Program-made: the position numbers and the translations under genes | The notes under the pieces: model-generated | Database searches by the model: none | The model's input: the letters and a program-made list of their open reading frames with translations, nothing else | Told to the model about the DNA's origin: nothing | In this document: positions 28,865 through 36,056 of the stretch, piece by piece | How the letters are laid out: every line of letters starts with the position of its first letter | How positions within the stretch are numbered: position 1 is the stretch's first letter | Assembly (NCBI GenBank): GCA_025656675.1 | Contig: JAHXHN010000001.1 | Span: 711,501-775,500 of the forward strand | Length of the DNA: 64,000 bases | Direction of reading: 5' to 3' | DNA from: Candidatus Thiodiazotropha sp. (ex Codakia rugifera) | GTDB taxonomy: Bacteria; Pseudomonadota; Gammaproteobacteria; Chromatiales; Chromatiaceae

Positions 28865-29268
28865 GAGACTGTCCTTTTGAAAAAGCAGTGATGCCCTGTT
28901 AAGCAAAATGATCGGAATGCAAGGCCTGTAACAGGATTGAGAAAATCGGTTTCACTATTGCCATAGGCTTGCGCAGCACAAACTGCGATGAACCGAAAAT
29001 TTCGCCAACATATCCGGTCATGACAGAGGAAAACCACCATCGAATGAGGTGTATTGGGCATTTGACAGCAAGTGTATGTCTGTTGTGCCCATGCATGCGG
29101 TAGCACCCATTTTCGTGATATCGATAGTACTGGAGCAGGCCTGGTTAGCGCCGGGTGGAGTAGCCAGGGGTAGTGAAATATGATCCCTGTACGGGTTGTC
29201 TTCCTACTATTCCACAGTCCGCTCCCTGAGGGTGAAGGGTCTCGTTACTGGCAGTCGGAATCATGGTC

Positions 29269-29291
29269 AGGGTGCGGCAAGGCCGCACCCT
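29269..29291. other. Perfect 10-bp hairpin beyond the OmpA-like gene
   Basis: AGGGTGCGGC (29269-29278) and GCCGCACCCT (29282-29291) pair perfectly around a 3-base loop. It lies 55 bases after the stop of the minus-strand OmpA-like gene. No T-run follows in either direction, so it could act as an RNA-stability element or a dispersed palindrome. Confidence 0.5.
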
Positions 29292-29346
29292 ATGACTCAA
29301 TCGCTTCAGGGAGTGGCCTGCCGCAGTGGTCGCGGCCGGCTCTCTA

Positions 29347-30180
29347 TCAGTCCCGAATGACGATCTCCACGCGACGATTCTTCAGGCGACCGGCACTGGT
29401 GCTATTGTCCGTAACCGGTGTGGTCTCGCCCAGTCCGAGGGTATCGATCCTGGAACCGTCTACACCGGCCTGCATTAAGGCATTCTTGACAGATAGCGCA
29501 CGTCTTTCTGACAGGTCCTGGTTGTAGGCATCACTGCCTACGTTATCGGTGTGGCCCTCCACCAATACGGTTTTTTCCGGATATTCAGCCAGGAATTTTG
29601 CCAATTTATCGATGGTGCTCATGGCGCCTGGCAAAAGCTCGGTTTTTCCAGTGGAGAAGAGTACGTCACCGAGGGTCATGACCATGCCCCGCTCGGTCTT
29701 CTTTGCCTGAAGCTCGGCAAGTTCCTGGCGTAGCGCTTCAGCTTTGGCTAGCGCGTTTTCCCGCTCCATCAAGGCTGCCTCCTTATCGCGCAAGGCCTCA
29801 TCCTTTGCATGTTGTTCGAGCTGAATCTCTATCTCTCTCGCCTTCAGTCGTTCCTTGTTTTTTATTTCGCCCAGCTCTTCGAGTTTCGCTGTGGCCGCCT
29901 TACGCGCGGCAACTGACTGAGCAATCATAACCCGTGTCTTACCGACATATGCGAGCGATGTCATATCTTCTTCTGTTTCAGCGGTTGCGGCACGGGTAAG
30001 GGCTTTACTGGCACGTTCCAGTTCAGGTGACGCATAGCGGAGTAACTGCTCATTTTGTTTGGCTTCTGCATAGGCTTGCTCAGCATCGGTCAGTGCCTGG
30101 TTCTTTTGCATGCTGCTGCAACCACTCAGCAGTAGTGCCAGTGAGGTTGCGGCGATCAGATTGATCATTGTTCGAGACAT
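29347..30180 (-). CDS. OmpA-family lipoprotein with N-terminal DUF4398 domain
   Basis: The 277-residue protein has a lipoprotein signal peptide with lipobox LLSGC (C21), an alanine/glutamate-rich helical DUF4398 domain (about 30-150; QALTDAEQAYAEAKQNEQLL, YASPELERASKAL) and a C-terminal OmpA/MotB peptidoglycan-binding domain (about 165-277) with VEGHTDNVGSDAYNQDLSERRA and GRLKNRRVEIVI. It would anchor the outer membrane to the cell wall. It is 36 bases downstream of a second DUF4398 lipoprotein on the same strand, so the two probably act together. Confidence 0.9.
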   Translation of the reverse strand: MSRTMINLIAATSLALLLSGCSSMQKNQALTDAEQAYAEAKQNEQLLRYASPELERASKALTRAATAETEEDMTSLAYVGKTRVMIAQSVAARKAATAKLEELGEIKNKERLKAREIEIQLEQHAKDEALRDKEAALMERENALAKAEALRQELAELQAKKTERGMVMTLGDVLFSTGKTELLPGAMSTIDKLAKFLAEYPEKTVLVEGHTDNVGSDAYNQDLSERRALSVKNALMQAGVDGSRIDTLGLGETTPVTDNSTSAGRLKNRRVEIVIRD

Positions 30181-30216
30181 TGTAAATCTCCCCTTATCAT
30201 TGGGTGTGTTTATGGT

Positions 30217-30612
30217 TTACCTACTCCTGGCACGCATGATCTCTTCACGCAACACCTGAATGCTGTTTTGCAACTCTTTTACGGCCTTCTCCGTATCTGT
30301 TTTGGCTGCAATGGCTTGTGCCAGTTCAGCATCGGCCTGGGCCTCTTCTGCGAGTCTTCTTGCTTCGTCAAACTCCTCCTTGGCAATAGCAGTTTCTGCG
30401 CGTTTCAGTTTCTGTTTGGCACGATCCACAGCGACTGGTGCATGCATCAGTGTCTCTTGACTATCGGCAGCAATAAGCGAGGTTTTTGCTGCTGCCATTT
30501 CAGCAACCGGTTCCGGGGTTGAGCTACAGCCAACGAGAGAGGTAAAAATCACAGCAGTGACAAAGGGGAGTGCGCGATTTCGCCTTTGTGGGGGAGTCTT
30601 ACAGATCATCAT
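30217..30612 (-). CDS. DUF4398 lipoprotein
   Basis: The 131-residue protein has a long basic n-region, a hydrophobic segment and lipobox LVGC (C29). The mature part is almost wholly helical (EMAAAKTSLIAADSQ, DRAKQKLKRAETAIAKEEFD, EARRLAEEAQADAELAQA), matching DUF4398, and ends in an arginine-rich coil. It may form a periplasmic coiled coil with the adjacent OmpA-like lipoprotein, whose N-terminal half is of the same family. Function unknown. Confidence 0.75.
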   Translation of the reverse strand: MMICKTPPQRRNRALPFVTAVIFTSLVGCSSTPEPVAEMAAAKTSLIAADSQETLMHAPVAVDRAKQKLKRAETAIAKEEFDEARRLAEEAQADAELAQAIAAKTDTEKAVKELQNSIQVLREEIMRARSR

Positions 30613-31050
30613 GACAATGTTCCTTTATTGGTATGTGTGGCTGTCCAGAATGAGTATTCCCAGGCTGGATATCCTTGATTATTGGAGTGAATGCTAGCTT
30701 CGTCAACCAAAGCCTCTAACAGTTGGCAGTTTATCTGCTGCCATCACTTAGGGGTAGGATATTTGTAAGGATAGAGTATCATCTGCCTTAAAGCACACGC
30801 TTGGGTTACAACGGGTAGTGTCCCATATTAAGGGTCAGGTCAGAGTCTGCCCTAAATTACCTTGTGGAGCGAGAAAGGCTGGATTGTGATTACAAAATTT
30901 TACGATTTTCTATGACCGATTTTTGGTTTTGTTACCCAACGCTATCTCATGCAGTTCAGCTCACCCAGTGCCCCACAGTAAATGGTTTTGGTGTAGGCAC
31001 TGGGCATTCTGAGTTTAGAAAGTGTAACCGGTCATGATACCAAGTCAGCG
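30613..31050. other. Gap between envelope lipoproteins and the DUF3501 operon
   Basis: No coding frame or RNA gene is supported in these 438 bases. It must hold the promoter of the DUF4398 gene on the minus strand and the end of the DUF3501 operon transcript. No convincing terminator was found. Confidence 0.35.
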
Positions 31051-31635
31051 TTAATGAAGGTCTTTTATCAACGAATCTCTGACAGGCGATCCGAGCAGTT
31101 CGATTGTGTGGTTATAGGCTGGGTGATCAATACCTGCCGATAGGGCTGCCCCCCCCTTCAATGCATCGATCATCGACTGACTCAGTTCGAAGCGGAGAAA
31201 GTGTACAGCTGATGTCTTCTCTTCAGTGGTGCGTTGCAGATCTTCATTGGCGATGGGTCTAACCTTTTCGAAACCATCGACTTCAATCCAGATGGCCGTT
31301 TCGATGCCGATCAGTCTTGCCAGCGCCTGTTTCCGCTCCTCCACGTCGTGGTACTCCATCATGAAGGTGGCCTTCCAGTTCATTCCATCTGGAATCAATG
31401 GGTTATAGACATCTAACTCATCCTGGATGCCCTGTTGCTCAAAGATTCGTTCAATGCGCAACATCTCCTGTACCTGGTACTGCATGGTGAGCTCATCTTC
31501 GAAATAGAGGGCCGCATGGGGACCTATAGCCAGCCGCCGGCTCTTCTTGTGGTCGATTACACGAGCCCTGAACTCAGGTCGGATACGGGCATACTCTTCG
31601 AGACTGTATAGGTCAGAATGTGAAAGATGGGTCAT
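31051..31635 (-). CDS. DUF3501 family protein
   Basis: The 194-residue soluble protein starts HLSHSDLYSLEEYARIRPEFRARVIDHKKSRRLAIGPHA, followed by LYFEDELTMQYQVQEMLRIERIFEQQGIQDELDVYNPLIPDG, the core DUF3501 pattern, then RFELSQSMIDALKGGAALSAGIDHPAY. ATG 31635 follows an AGGAGAT site; the five-codon extension is rejected. In many proteobacteria DUF3501 genes sit next to rubrerythrin and a GlpC-like Fe-S protein, as here, but no biochemical role is established. It is the last gene of the four-gene operon. Confidence 0.85.
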   Translation of the reverse strand: MTHLSHSDLYSLEEYARIRPEFRARVIDHKKSRRLAIGPHAALYFEDELTMQYQVQEMLRIERIFEQQGIQDELDVYNPLIPDGMNWKATFMMEYHDVEERKQALARLIGIETAIWIEVDGFEKVRPIANEDLQRTTEEKTSAVHFLRFELSQSMIDALKGGAALSAGIDHPAYNHTIELLGSPVRDSLIKDLH

Positions 31636-31693
31636 CAATATCTCCTGCAATGAGTTCTTTCGATTGTTAGGCGCTAATGGGTTTTAGCAGGCC

Positions 31694-31981
31694 CTATTCG
31701 TGCGCAATGGGTTTATCGGTAAAGAGGTAATCTTTGAGCTCTTTGTCAAAACTGGGATCTTGTCGTCTTATCCATTCCAAGACCATTGCAGCATGCTCTT
31801 TCTCTTCATCTCTGTTGTGCGCAAGGATAGCCCGTAATTCAGTGTCGCTGCAGGCATCAACGCGTTGGTTGTACCAATCGACAGCCTCCAGCTCCTCCAT
31901 TAACGAGACGATGGCCCGATGCATGTCCCGGGTTTCATTACTCAGTTGCTCCACAGGTTCGTGATAGCCTTCGTTAGACAT
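31694..31981 (-). CDS. Encapsulated-ferritin-like (EncFtn) protein without cargo tail
   Basis: The 95-residue two-helix protein closely resembles Rhodospirillum rubrum EncFtn in the segments IVSLMEELEAVDWYNQRVDA and AHNRDEEKEHAAMVLEWIRR. The ferroxidase residues are kept: E30, E60 and H63 correspond to E32, E62 and H65, with W36-Y37 next to the site. EncFtn oxidises Fe(II) at a dimer interface in a decameric ring and normally delivers iron into an encapsulin shell. Here the protein stops at FTDKPIAHE, just after the helical domain, so no encapsulation peptide is present, and no encapsulin gene is in the window. It lies 15 bases after the Fe-S gene. Confidence 0.85.
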   Translation of the reverse strand: MSNEGYHEPVEQLSNETRDMHRAIVSLMEELEAVDWYNQRVDACSDTELRAILAHNRDEEKEHAAMVLEWIRRQDPSFDKELKDYLFTDKPIAHE

Positions 31982-31995
31982 GATTTTCTCCTTGA

Positions 31996-33339
31996 TTAAA
32001 TACCGTAGGCCTTGCGTACCAGGGTGATCGGATGTTCTGGCTGACGACCGTCACGCAGACCGTTTTCAATATGTTGGCCTGCCATTGGGCAATCACTCCC
32101 ATAGTGATCCGCTTCGGCCTGTATGACCCGGTTGACAACGGGTTTGCCGATTTTCATCGCATGCTGATGGAATTCGCTTTTAACCGCATAAGTGCCGTCG
32201 TGACCTGAACAACGCTCAATGACCGTGACCTGCGTGTCCGGGAGCAGCGTGAGCAGCTCCTTTGTTTTGGCCCCAACATTCTGTACCCGCTGATGACAGG
32301 CTGCATGATACGCTACCTTGCCCAGACCCTGTTTGAAGTCGTTCTTTAGCAGTCCCTCTTTGTGGCGAATAATCAGGTATTCAAAAACATCAAAGATGGC
32401 CTTTGACACCTTTTGTACTGCCGGGTCATCCGGGAACAGCAGGGGCAACTCCTGTTTGAACATCAGTGCACAGGAGGGAACGGGTGCGACAATGTCCCAG
32501 CCATCATCGACCAGCTTGGCCAGTATAGGAATATTGGCATTCTTTGCGACCTCCACGGCCTCAAGATTACCCAGCTCCAGTTTCGGCATACCACAACACT
32601 GTTCTTTCTCTGCGATGGTGACCGGGATGTCGTTATGTTCGAAGACGGCAACCAGGTCTTCCCCCAGATGGGGTTCGTTATAGTTGCCGTAACACGTACT
32701 GAACAGGGCAACCTTGCCTGTGGTGGTGCCGGCAGGTGTACCTTCTGCCGTTCTGTTTTTTCGATCAGCCAGACGCTTTCGTAGCAGCTTGCTGTGAAAT
32801 TCGGGGAGTTTGGCTTCTGGATGCACACCGAGGGAATGATCCAGAATCTCACGGAAATTCTTAGCCTTGTTGAACCTGTTCACGACACCCGCAACGATTG
32901 GGATACCTGCCAGTTTACCAAGGTTATCGGTGCTTGTAAGGAGGCGGTCCCGCAACCTGACGTCACCCTTTTGATACTTGACCGCTTTTCCCCTAAGCAT
33001 GAGATGTGGAAAGTCGATATTCCACTCATGTGGGGGTACGTAGGGACACTTGGTCATGTAACAGAGGTCACAGAGGTAGCAATGATCAACCACCTGCCAA
33101 TAATCATTTTTATCGACACCATCGACCTCCATGGTTTCCGACTCGTCAACCAGATCGAACAGGGTTGGGAAGCTTTTACACAGGCTGACACAGCGTCTGC
33201 AGCCATGGCACAGGTCAAACACCCGTTCCAGCTCTGCCATTAGCTTCTCTTCGTTGTAAAAATCCGGGTTCTTCCAATCGATGGGATGCCGTGTCGGGGC
33301 CTCCAGATTGCCTTCTCTCTGGCCGGTGGGTGCTGCCAT
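31996..33339 (-). CDS. GlpC/HdrD-like Fe-S oxidoreductase with two CCG domains
   Basis: The 447-residue protein starts at ATG 33339; a longer frame to 33408 runs through a hairpin and is rejected. Two [4Fe-4S] ferredoxin motifs are visible: C44-x2-C47-x2-C50-x3-C54 (CHGCRRCVSLC) and C87-x2-C90-x2-C93-x4-C98. Two CCG (DUF224) domains follow, with EQCCGMPKLELGN and a first cysteine in YHAACHQ plus ERCSGHDGTYAV. Such proteins pass electrons between quinones or thiols and a partner. Its place in a rubrerythrin operon suggests it supplies electrons for peroxide reduction, which is inference. Confidence 0.85.
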   Translation of the reverse strand: MAAPTGQREGNLEAPTRHPIDWKNPDFYNEEKLMAELERVFDLCHGCRRCVSLCKSFPTLFDLVDESETMEVDGVDKNDYWQVVDHCYLCDLCYMTKCPYVPPHEWNIDFPHLMLRGKAVKYQKGDVRLRDRLLTSTDNLGKLAGIPIVAGVVNRFNKAKNFREILDHSLGVHPEAKLPEFHSKLLRKRLADRKNRTAEGTPAGTTTGKVALFSTCYGNYNEPHLGEDLVAVFEHNDIPVTIAEKEQCCGMPKLELGNLEAVEVAKNANIPILAKLVDDGWDIVAPVPSCALMFKQELPLLFPDDPAVQKVSKAIFDVFEYLIIRHKEGLLKNDFKQGLGKVAYHAACHQRVQNVGAKTKELLTLLPDTQVTVIERCSGHDGTYAVKSEFHQHAMKIGKPVVNRVIQAEADHYGSDCPMAGQHIENGLRDGRQPEHPITLVRKAYGI

Positions 33340-33367
33340 TGTGCTATATACTCCTGAATGAGGCATC

Positions 33368-33387
33368 GGGCGGCCCGCAGGCCGCCC
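33368..33387. other. Intra-operon GC hairpin
   Basis: GGGCGGCC (33368-33375) and GGCCGCCC (33380-33387) pair perfectly around a CGCA loop; CATGGG/CCCATG immediately to the right forms a second small dyad. It lies between the rubrerythrin stop and the Fe-S gene start. There is no T-run, so it is likely an mRNA-stabilising or processing element that raises rubrerythrin over the downstream genes. Confidence 0.6.
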
Positions 33388-33433
33388 ATGGGCTGAACCT
33401 GAACCCATGAGCTCAGGTTACCATGCAGTGAAC

Positions 33434-33850
33434 TCAGTCCATTTCGTCCAGGGCTCTCTGGTAACGGTTGGCGTGAGAACGCTCAGCTTTTGCAAGGGTC
33501 TCGAACCAGTCTGCAACCTCATCGAATCCTTCGTCACGGGCCGTCTTGGCCATACCAGGGTACATGTCGGTATATTCGTGGGTTTCACCGGCAACAGCTG
33601 CTTTCAGGTTGTCACCGGTTGGACCGATCGGCAGACCGGTTGCAGGATCGCCACACTGTTCCAGGTATTCCAGATGGCCGTGAGCATGGCCTGTCTCTCC
33701 CTCTGCGGTTGAGCGGAACAGGGCAGCGACGTCATTGTAGCCCTCAATATCGGCTTTGGCGGCGAAATAGAGGTATCGACGATTGGCTTGTGATTCCCCT
33801 GCGAAAGCGTCTTTTAAATTTTGCTCAGTATTACTACCTTTGAGTTCCAT
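33434..33850 (-). CDS. Rubrerythrin lacking the rubredoxin domain
   Basis: The 138-residue protein has the rubrerythrin di-iron four-helix bundle: N-terminal [40 protein letters not shown], then [23 protein letters not shown] and the final [19 protein letters not shown]. These give the E, ExxH, E, ExxH ligand set. The C-terminal rubredoxin (two CxxC) found in classic rubrerythrins is missing, so electrons must come from another protein, perhaps the Fe-S protein next in the operon. It reduces hydrogen peroxide to water. An Irr-box-like repeat lies 68 bases upstream of the start. Confidence 0.93.
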   Translation of the reverse strand: MELKGSNTEQNLKDAFAGESQANRRYLYFAAKADIEGYNDVAALFRSTAEGETGHAHGHLEYLEQCGDPATGLPIGPTGDNLKAAVAGETHEYTDMYPGMAKTARDEGFDEVADWFETLAKAERSHANRYQRALDEMD

Positions 33851-33917
33851 ATCTGGTTCTCCGAAATGATGGTTATTGTGGAAAGAGACGTCGAGCCATA
33901 GCGGCTCTTCGCTGCTG

Positions 33918-33934
33918 TTTAGAATAGTTATAAA
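33918..33934 (-). promoter_or_regulatory. Irr/PerR-box-like operator before the rubrerythrin operon
   Basis: TTTAGAA-TAG-TTATAAA differs at one position from the rhizobial Irr (ICE) core TTTAGAA-N3-TTCTAAA and is also close to the PerR box TTATAATNATTATAA. It lies in the divergent spacer between the rubrerythrin operon and the Fur-family regulator. Confidence 0.55.
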
Positions 33935-34132
33935 ATTGATTGGAAGCTAATGGTCTTTTCAATGGTATTGATAGTCTATGCCTAATAATCCCTGGACAGG
34001 TATTCAGCTCAGATCAGCGCCTATCGATGACCTTTATCAAATGGCTGCTTTGGTGACCAACCAGAAGCGATATCGATCGATAAATAGGGCTAGCCCTTGG
34101 CAATACCCTAGAAGAATACTTATACTCTCCAG

Positions 34133-34567
34133 ATGGAAACGAACATCAGCCAATCGAGACAGCAACAGCAGTGCATTGATAAGCTGCTTAACGCCCATGG
34201 GGTCAATTTGACCCGACAGCGGCGTGTTATTGCAGATACCCTCTTCGCACGTGATCAACATGTGACAGCAGACAAGCTGTTTGAGGCGGTTAACAACAAT
34301 GGCGCCAAGGTATCCAAAGCCACGGTATACAATACACTTGGCTTGTTTGTCAGAAAGGGGCTTGTACGGGAGATCTTCATTGATGCCACCCGTACCTTCT
34401 ACGATTCCAATACCAGTCGCCACCACCATTTCTACAATGTCGATACCGGTGATCTGATCGATATGAAAGAGCGATTGGCACCACACTTTATTGATCAGGA
34501 TCTCCCGGATGGAACGGCAATGGATATGGTAGATCTGGTGATCAGGGTTAAAAACAAGGCCCCTTAA
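34133..34567 (+). CDS. Fur-family regulator of Irr/PerR type
   Basis: The 144-residue protein has the Fur winged helix (about 12-88) with GVNLTRQRRVIADTLFA, HVTADKLFEAV and recognition helix KVSKATVYNTLGLFVRKGLV. The dimerisation part carries H97-H98-H99 in SRHHHFYNVDTGDLI, the HHH haem/iron motif of Irr, but neither the CxxC structural zinc pairs nor the HHHDHx pattern of Fur. Only one cysteine (C14) is present. It is therefore closer to Irr than to Fur, Zur or PerR. It is divergent from the rubrerythrin operon and 378 bases ahead of a cytochrome c peroxidase gene and probably controls both. Confidence 0.85.
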   Translation: METNISQSRQQQQCIDKLLNAHGVNLTRQRRVIADTLFARDQHVTADKLFEAVNNNGAKVSKATVYNTLGLFVRKGLVREIFIDATRTFYDSNTSRHHHFYNVDTGDLIDMKERLAPHFIDQDLPDGTAMDMVDLVIRVKNKAP

Positions 34568-34719
34568 AGCCAATCCGGCTTATATGTAAACGGACGGTCA
34601 TTCCTGTGCAATCAGGTATGACGCCTCATTTTTTTATCACTTCTCTGAATCCTGTTTCTGCAGCATAGCCAATTCGTCAATTTCCCTTCCCTATCAGACG
34701 AAACAGTTGATCTGCATCA

Positions 34720-34748
34720 TTGTTCTAGAATTAGACTAATTCTAATAT
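34720..34748 (+). promoter_or_regulatory. Promoter with palindromic operator before the peroxidase gene
   Basis: TTGTTC (34720-34725) and TAATAT (34743-34748) lie 17 bases apart. The spacer is occupied by the perfect dyad TAGAATTAG-A-CTAATTCTA (34726-34744). A window within it (34730-34746) also fits TTAGA-N-TAA-TTCTAA, an Irr-box-like match with a few changes. A repressor bound here would cover the promoter. Confidence 0.65.
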
Positions 34749-34945
34749 CTACCACGCTATGTGTAGGGTATTTCTGTAGCCTAGCTGACAACAGAGATCG
34801 TTGGATCGCTTTCAGAATAGAAAAATCCAATCAAATACCCCAATGGCCTAGCTATCACCTCCTTCAGGTAACGTGATCCAGAAGGGTGTGGTTTAACCAA
34901 ATGAGGGGATGGTTTTCCAGCCTTATAACTATCAGGTAAAAGGAT

Positions 34946-35935
34946 ATGACATTTAAACGAACTGCCATTTTTTCTCTTCTGTTGGGCTTATCTCCAACGC
35001 TATTTGCAGTAGATGAACCGATTCAACCCATTAAGCCGGTACAAAGTATCAATCTTGGTCAGGTTGAATTGGGTAAGAAGCTCTATTTCGATCCCCGCCT
35101 CTCCAAGTCCGGTTTTATCTCTTGTAACTCCTGCCATAACTTGAGTATGGGCGGAACGGACAATCTCAAGACATCGATCGGCCATAATTGGCAACAGGGT
35201 CCAATCAATGCCCCTACTGTACTTAACTCCAGCTTAAATCTGGCGCAGTTTTGGGATGGTCGTGCGGCTGATTTAAAGGCTCAGGCTGGTGGACCGATCG
35301 CCAATCCAGGTGAAATGGCGGCCAGTCACACGCTGGCAATCGATGTATTGGCATCGATCCCTGAATATGTCATGGAGTTCAAGCAAGTCTTCGGCACAAA
35401 TAAGATCACTATTGAGGAAGTGACTCAGGCGATAGCAGAGTTTGAAAAGACCCTGGTGACGCCAAACTCCCGATTTGATCAGTGGTTGCTCGGAGAGAAG
35501 GCGGCTTTGACCGCTGATGAGTTGACGGGATATAAACTGTTCAAAGAGAGCGGTTGTGTCAGTTGTCATAACGGCGAGGCTGTCGGTGGCAACTCCTTCC
35601 AGAAGATGGGTATTGTTGAAGCATACAGCACCAAGAGTTCAGCCGAGGGCCTGAGTGGCGTAACGGGGAAGGATGCCGATCGCTTTAAGTTCAAAGTGCC
35701 AACACTGCGGAATGTGGAGATGACATACCCCTATTTCCATGATGGTGAGGCAGGGACCTTGACCGAAGCGGTTGATGTGATGGGACGTCTGCAACTGGGA
35801 AGGCAATTCAGTGATCAGGAGAATAGTCAGATTGTGGCGTTCCTGAAAACCTTAACGGGTGATCAGCCTGCTTTCCAGATGCCGATTCTTCCTCCCTCAA
35901 CGGATAAGACGCCAGTACCAAGACCTTTCGACTGA
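34946..35935 (+). CDS. Di-haem cytochrome c peroxidase
   Basis: The 329-residue protein has a Sec signal peptide (1-21, ending LFA) and two c-type haem sites, C60-N-S-C63-H64 and C204-V-S-C207-H208, in the spacing of bacterial CcpA/MauG proteins. The segments FDPRLSKSG, PTVLNSSLN, FWDGRAADLKAQAGGPI and VPTLRNVEMTYPYFHDG are family hallmarks; the last holds the conserved metal/haem region. It reduces hydrogen peroxide in the periplasm with electrons from cytochrome c. It is downstream of the Irr-like regulator and has its own operator-bearing promoter. Confidence 0.95.
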   Translation: MTFKRTAIFSLLLGLSPTLFAVDEPIQPIKPVQSINLGQVELGKKLYFDPRLSKSGFISCNSCHNLSMGGTDNLKTSIGHNWQQGPINAPTVLNSSLNLAQFWDGRAADLKAQAGGPIANPGEMAASHTLAIDVLASIPEYVMEFKQVFGTNKITIEEVTQAIAEFEKTLVTPNSRFDQWLLGEKAALTADELTGYKLFKESGCVSCHNGEAVGGNSFQKMGIVEAYSTKSSAEGLSGVTGKDADRFKFKVPTLRNVEMTYPYFHDGEAGTLTEAVDVMGRLQLGRQFSDQENSQIVAFLKTLTGDQPAFQMPILPPSTDKTPVPRPFD

Positions 35936-36001
35936 AAACCTGATGATCGATCAGGTCTGATACCCTGATCCATATCGGATACATTTGAGTCTGTCATTGA
36001 A

Positions 36002-36019
36002 GCCCCCCTGGCGGGGGGC
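36002..36019. terminator. GC hairpin between convergent peroxidase and glucokinase genes
   Basis: GCCCCCC (36002-36008) and GGGGGGC (36013-36019) pair perfectly around a TGGC loop. CCTGAT/ATCAGG at about 35939-35956 forms another dyad just after the peroxidase stop. No strong T-run is seen, so termination efficiency is uncertain, but the position between two converging genes supports the call. Confidence 0.5.
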
Positions 36020-36056
36020 AATCCGACAACATGGGTTGGTAGCGATGGGTAAGCTG

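Noticed and set aside
28816-29106. Minus-strand frames right of the CRP-like site
   Set aside because: Cys/His/Phe-rich translation without family or ribosome site; two overlapping frames compete.
31694-35935. Encapsulin gene in the EncFtn neighbourhood
   Set aside because: No protein of about 260-300 residues with the HK97-like shell pattern is encoded here.
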